Shown: positions 17,147 to 20,317 of the stretch, piece by piece
How the letters are laid out: each line of letters opens with the position of its first letter
Numbering within the stretch: the first letter of the stretch is position 1
Assembly (NCBI GenBank): GCA_030642885.1
Contig: DAOWMX010000010.1
Location: forward strand, 1 to 20,317
DNA length: 20,317 nt
Origin: Anaerolineales bacterium
Lineage (GTDB): Bacteria > Chloroflexota > Anaerolineae > Anaerolineales > E44-bin32
Direction: 5' to 3'
Notes under the pieces: model-generated
Database searches by the model: none
Told to the model about the DNA's origin: nothing
The model's input: the letters and a program-made list of their open reading frames with translations, nothing else
Program-made: the position numbers and the translations under genes

Positions 17147-18652
17147 GTGCGTATAAATAAATTATTCAACCCCCAATTTCTCATCCCACTTCTCGCTATT
17201 GCACTCCGATTGATACCCGGAGCTCGAACCGTCGATGATGCTTTCATCACTTTCCGCTATGCCCAAAACCTCATCGCGGGGAATGGCCTTGTGTACAACC
17301 CGGGCGAATGGATTTTAGGAACGACGACACCCCTTTTTGCTGTGTTGGTTGCCGCCATAGGTTCTATCACAGGTGGCATCCAGGCTCCCTATCCTGAAAT
17401 CGCATTAGTAATTAGCGCTATTGCCGATGCGATGAGCTGCTTGATTATCATCCGTCTCTCGACGAACCTCGGATACCGCCGTGCTGGTATAGCTGCTGCA
17501 TTGATCTGGGCCGCTGCTCCGATGTCTGTCACTTTCGCGATTGGCGGCATGGAGACAAGCCTATTCATCCTCCTGATGTTGGGCACATTTTACATGCATT
17601 CGACCAACCAGCCAGTCCTCGCCGCCTTTATCGGCTCACTCAGCCTGCTAACCCGCCCTGATGCCCTTCTCTTTCTCCTCCCACTTGGTATTGAGCGTGC
17701 ATATCGAATATTCCGTTCGCACAATCGTCGCTTGCCGCTGGCAGAGATCGCATCCTTTGTCATTCCAGTACTCATCTGGACCGTTATTAGCACTATCTAC
17801 TATGGGGACCCCCTCCCCCGCTCGATGGCGGCAAAAGCAGTTGCTTATCACCTTCCACCTGAAGCCGGGATCGTTCGACTGCTTCAGCATTATGCTACAC
17901 CGTTCTTCAGTCACCTTGTTTTTGGAGCCTTCTCAATCGCGATTGGAATCATCCTATTTCCGACCCTCTTCATGATTGGCTGGTGGAGAATCATACGGGA
18001 TAGAACCTGCATCTGGCCCCTGGCCATCTACCCGATCCTCTATCTGCTCGCATTTTCAATCGCTAATCCGCTCATTTTTCGATGGTACCTTACACCCCCG
18101 CTTCCTATGTATTTTCTGGGGATCTTTATCGGTATTGAGGTATTGGGACGGAATCTTAAGTCACCGCTCCCTCTTGCTATTTGCGGCATATTTGCATTCG
18201 GCTTCACGCTCAACGGATGGGCACTGCATCCGGATCATGGCCGGGATAGACCGGCACCGAAGATGGCCTATATTAAACTTGAAGAAGTTTATTGGCAGGT
18301 CGCTACCGATCTTCAGGGGCAGATTCGCGAAGATCAGACCCTCGCCGCGGCAGACATAGGGGTTTTGGGTTACTACACAGGATCTCGCATCCTGGACACG
18401 GTCGGCCTAATCTCGCCGGAGAGTGAGGTTTATTACCCGCTTCCTGATGAATTCTATATCACCAACTACGCAATTCCCCCTGATCTAATCCACGAAGAAA
18501 AACCGGACTACCTCGTATTCCTCGAAGTGTATGGTCGAAATGGCCTGCTTATGGATCCGCGGTTCCTGGACGAATATGAATTAATAAATAAGTACCAGAC
18601 CGATATTTATGGATCGGATGGGATGCTAGTTTACACTCGTGTAAAACAATGA
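17147..18652 (+). CDS. GT-C-type membrane glycosyltransferase-like protein, divergent paralogue
   Basis: This protein has 501 residues and is the only plus-strand gene of the cluster. The first outer loop has TVDDAFITFRYAQNLIAGNG (28-47), with Asp30-Asp31. EWILGTTTPLFAVL, GGMETSLF and TRPDALLFLLP follow, and FRWYLTPPLPMYFL lies near the end of the membrane part. The soluble C-terminal domain holds LAAADIGVLGYYTGSRILDT and KPDYLVFLEVYGRNGLLM. It is an intact paralogue of the frameshifted gene at 7809-9306 and gives the reference length for it. The GTG start follows directly from a reading frame beginning MRINKLFN, with no ribosome site. A later start is possible but would cut into the first membrane segment. 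The function is inferred as glycosyl transfer. Confidence 0.72.
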   Translation: MRINKLFNPQFLIPLLAIALRLIPGARTVDDAFITFRYAQNLIAGNGLVYNPGEWILGTTTPLFAVLVAAIGSITGGIQAPYPEIALVISAIADAMSCLIIIRLSTNLGYRRAGIAAALIWAAAPMSVTFAIGGMETSLFILLMLGTFYMHSTNQPVLAAFIGSLSLLTRPDALLFLLPLGIERAYRIFRSHNRRLPLAEIASFVIPVLIWTVISTIYYGDPLPRSMAAKAVAYHLPPEAGIVRLLQHYATPFFSHLVFGAFSIAIGIILFPTLFMIGWWRIIRDRTCIWPLAIYPILYLLAFSIANPLIFRWYLTPPLPMYFLGIFIGIEVLGRNLKSPLPLAICGIFAFGFTLNGWALHPDHGRDRPAPKMAYIKLEEVYWQVATDLQGQIREDQTLAAADIGVLGYYTGSRILDTVGLISPESEVYYPLPDEFYITNYAIPPDLIHEEKPDYLVFLEVYGRNGLLMDPRFLDEYELINKYQTDIYGSDGMLVYTRVKQ

Positions 18653-18662
18653 AATCCGAGTA

Positions 18663-18720
18663 ATTCCGAGGGGGGAATATTTATCTCGCGGTCTGATCTC
18701 CGCGATGAGAATGGGTTTTA
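18663..18720 (+). terminator. Convergent terminator region
   Basis: Between the plus-strand gene and rpoD there are two inverted repeats: ATTCC/GGAAT (18663-18678) and CGCGG-TCTGATCT-CCGCG (18687-18704). The second is followed about 12 bases later by GGGTTTTAATTT. On the minus strand the stem is followed by an A/T-rich stretch (AGATAAATATT). It probably ends transcription from both sides, though neither T run is perfect. Confidence 0.45.
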
Positions 18721-18732
18721 ATTTAGCTGGTT

Positions 18733-20025
18733 TCACTCTCCGAGGAAGTCAATCAAGCGGTCGCGGTGGTTCGGATGGCGCAGGCGAGTCAGAGCCTGGG
18801 CTTCAATTTGTCTTACACGTTCACGCGTAACACCCATCTTTCGACCAACCTCTTCCAACGTATAACTCCGTCCGTCTAAAAGACCATAGCGGAGTTGTAG
18901 AATTCGAACCTCTCTCGGTGGAAGCGTACCAAGAACTTCGCTAAGGTTCTCCTTCAGCAGATTTTGCGTCGCAATTTCAACAGGTGCAGGAGATTCAACA
19001 TCCTGGATGAAATCTCCAAGGATTGAATCCGAATCCTCATCCGTCGGCATCTCAAGCGAGAGAGGACGGCGGGACACTTTCATTAAATCTTCCGCTTTTC
19101 TTGGTGATATTTGCAGCGCCTCTGCGAGATCTTCGGATGTGGGTGTGTGTCCCAATTGCTGCGTCAATTGATGAGAAACCCGCAGCATTTTATTTATTTG
19201 ATCTCCCATATGAACAGGTACACGAATCGTTCTTCCCTGATCGGCAATAGCTCGGGTTACAGCTTGCCGAATCCACCATGTCGCATACGTAGAAAACTTG
19301 TGCCCTCTGCGGTAATCGAACTTCTTCGCCGCCCGAATTAATCCTATATTACCCTCCTGAATTAAATCCAAGAAAGGGACACCCCGACCGAGATATTTCT
19401 TCGCCACGCTAATCACAAGACGCGAGTTTGCGGTGATGAGATGCTCGCGAGCGGCCCACCCATCCTCAATCGAGACCTGAAGTTCAGCGCGTTTTTTCTG
19501 GGAAAGGCTCTCTTGAGCAAGTTTCTCCCGAGCTCGCCGACCCCGCTCGATTCTTTTAGCAATTTCAACTTCCTCTTGAGCGGTAAGTAATGGGATCCCA
19601 CCCACTTCTCGAAGATAAAGACCGACTGAATCGTCCGTATCTACATTGCTCAGGGCGTCCTCATCCGCTTTGGCTTTTTCCTGCGCTTCAGGCTTAGCTT
19701 CTTTCTCAGCGCTTTCTTCCTCCGCGCTCTCATCTACGACAATAATCCCTGCAGCGAGAATCGCTGCATACATCTCTTCAAGCTTATCTAAATCTTGCTC
19801 GGCTTCTGGGAAGACGCCGAGGATATCATCTAGCGTGATGTAACCACGATTTTTCCCGAGTTCGATCAGCTGGTCGATCGCGGGATTCTCTAGTTCGATG
19901 GCAAGATTCTCATTGGAATCGATGCTCTCAAGGCGCGAGCCATTATTGTTTTCGGCTAAGGGCGATTTTATTGATTTTGAACTTCGTTTCTTATTACTCA
20001 ATCTACGGTACTCCGACTCCAGCAT
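18733..20025 (-). CDS. rpoD: Primary-type sigma-70 factor RpoD/SigA
   Basis: This 430-residue group 1 sigma factor directs RNA polymerase to -35/-10 promoters. Region 1.1-like sequence lies at about 45-98 (LIELGKNRGYITLDDILGVF), then an acidic Glu/Ala/Lys-rich linker (about 98-130). Region 1.2 is at about 131-162, with SVGLYLREVGGIPLLT. Region 2 is at about 192-272, with FLDLIQEGNIGLIRAAKKFD and TYATWWIRQAVTRAIADQ, the -10 reader. Region 3 follows to about 345. Region 4 is at about 362-422, with TLEEVGRKMGVTRERVRQIE, the -35 reader. The frame opens at a TTG (20049), but the ATG at 20025 has GGGGTGG upstream and is preferred. Length suits a SigA of Gram-positive or Chloroflexota type. A close sigma paralogue elsewhere in the genome cannot be excluded. 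Confidence 0.93.
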   Translation of the reverse strand: MLESEYRRLSNKKRSSKSIKSPLAENNNGSRLESIDSNENLAIELENPAIDQLIELGKNRGYITLDDILGVFPEAEQDLDKLEEMYAAILAAGIIVVDESAEEESAEKEAKPEAQEKAKADEDALSNVDTDDSVGLYLREVGGIPLLTAQEEVEIAKRIERGRRAREKLAQESLSQKKRAELQVSIEDGWAAREHLITANSRLVISVAKKYLGRGVPFLDLIQEGNIGLIRAAKKFDYRRGHKFSTYATWWIRQAVTRAIADQGRTIRVPVHMGDQINKMLRVSHQLTQQLGHTPTSEDLAEALQISPRKAEDLMKVSRRPLSLEMPTDEDSDSILGDFIQDVESPAPVEIATQNLLKENLSEVLGTLPPREVRILQLRYGLLDGRSYTLEEVGRKMGVTRERVRQIEAQALTRLRHPNHRDRLIDFLGE

Positions 20026-20222
20026 ACATTTTTCCACCCCGCCTTGCAATACCCATCAGGTACACGCAATAGCGAGACGGTCGAACTTATATGACCACTA
20101 ACGTAGGCGCTTTCACTACTGTGAGACAATTGGTTTTCTGAAATAATCCGCTTTCCAGGAAATTTGATCCAGACTGGAAATCTTGGTTTTTCAGCAGGTT
20201 CAGGTGCAAGATCAGACGTAGA

Positions 20223-20264
20223 AAAAGCACCGCTGCCGCGAAATGGAAGGCAACATGTGCTTTT
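20223..20264. terminator. Nested inverted repeat upstream of rpoD, possible bidirectional terminator
   Basis: AAAAGCAC (20223-20230) and GTGCTTTT (20257-20264) are exact inverted repeats. Inside them TGCC (20234-20237) pairs with GGCA (20249-20252), giving a two-tier stem-loop. T runs follow the outer stem on either strand, so it could end transcription of a gene beyond the window edge. The rest of 20026-20317 shows no convincing gene, and I found no strong promoter for rpoD in it; a weak TATAAG lies at 20086-20091 on the minus strand. Confidence 0.4.
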
Positions 20265-20317
20265 GGAGACCAAAAAATGTGCCGAACCTCCAAAACACTA
20301 TACATAAACGGAACACC

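Noticed and set aside
7809..18652. Genomic island or mobile origin of the glycosyltransferase cluster
   Set aside because: No transposase, integrase, tRNA border or flanking direct repeats were seen, and codon style looks similar to the neighbours. It cannot be claimed from this window.
20087..20305. Small minus-strand frames of 72-91 codons upstream of rpoD
   Set aside because: They overlap each other in different frames, have no ribosome site or domain, and cover the structured inverted repeat.

Overview
The window looks like the chromosome of a Chloroflexota bacterium, most likely Anaerolineae. This is an inference from gene content: a Tad pilus locus with no secretin gene, a CpaE with a receiver domain, a short SigA-type sigma factor, and many GT-C-like membrane proteins. 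No database search was possible. I found no tRNA, rRNA, CRISPR array, transposase or integrase.

Layout. (1) Positions 1-5810, minus strand: a Tad/Flp pilus locus read right to left as flp, cpaB, cpaE/tadZ, tadA, tadB, tadC, with tadC cut by the window edge. The 48-residue pilin gene flp (5664-5810) has its own promoter and is followed by a strong hairpin. The cpaB-tadC operon has a second promoter, with a perfect palindrome just upstream. (2) 5972-7741, minus strand: a two-gene signalling operon, a NarL/FixJ-type response regulator followed by a soluble DegS/NarX-type histidine kinase. The regulator promoter carries a palindrome sharing an 8-mer with the one upstream of cpaB, so this pair may control both itself and the pilus. 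(3) 7809-18652: seven consecutive polytopic membrane proteins of GT-C glycosyltransferase type, six on the minus strand and one divergent on the plus strand. The gene at 7809-9306 is split by a one-base frameshift. Most of these proteins end in a similar soluble domain after the last membrane segment. (4) 18733-20025, minus strand: the primary-type sigma factor rpoD/sigA, then an upstream region of about 290 bases with a structured inverted repeat.

How the parts may work together. Flp pilin is the pilus subunit, TadA the motor ATPase, TadB and TadC the inner platform, CpaE/TadZ the localising ATPase and CpaB an envelope-anchored assembly factor. The secretin and its partners, which lie between cpaB and tadZ in diderm loci, are absent, which fits a single-membrane cell. 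The GT-C proteins probably take sugars from polyprenyl-phosphate donors on the outer face of the membrane. Their acceptors (S-layer, pilin, polysaccharide or lipid) cannot be read from the sequence.
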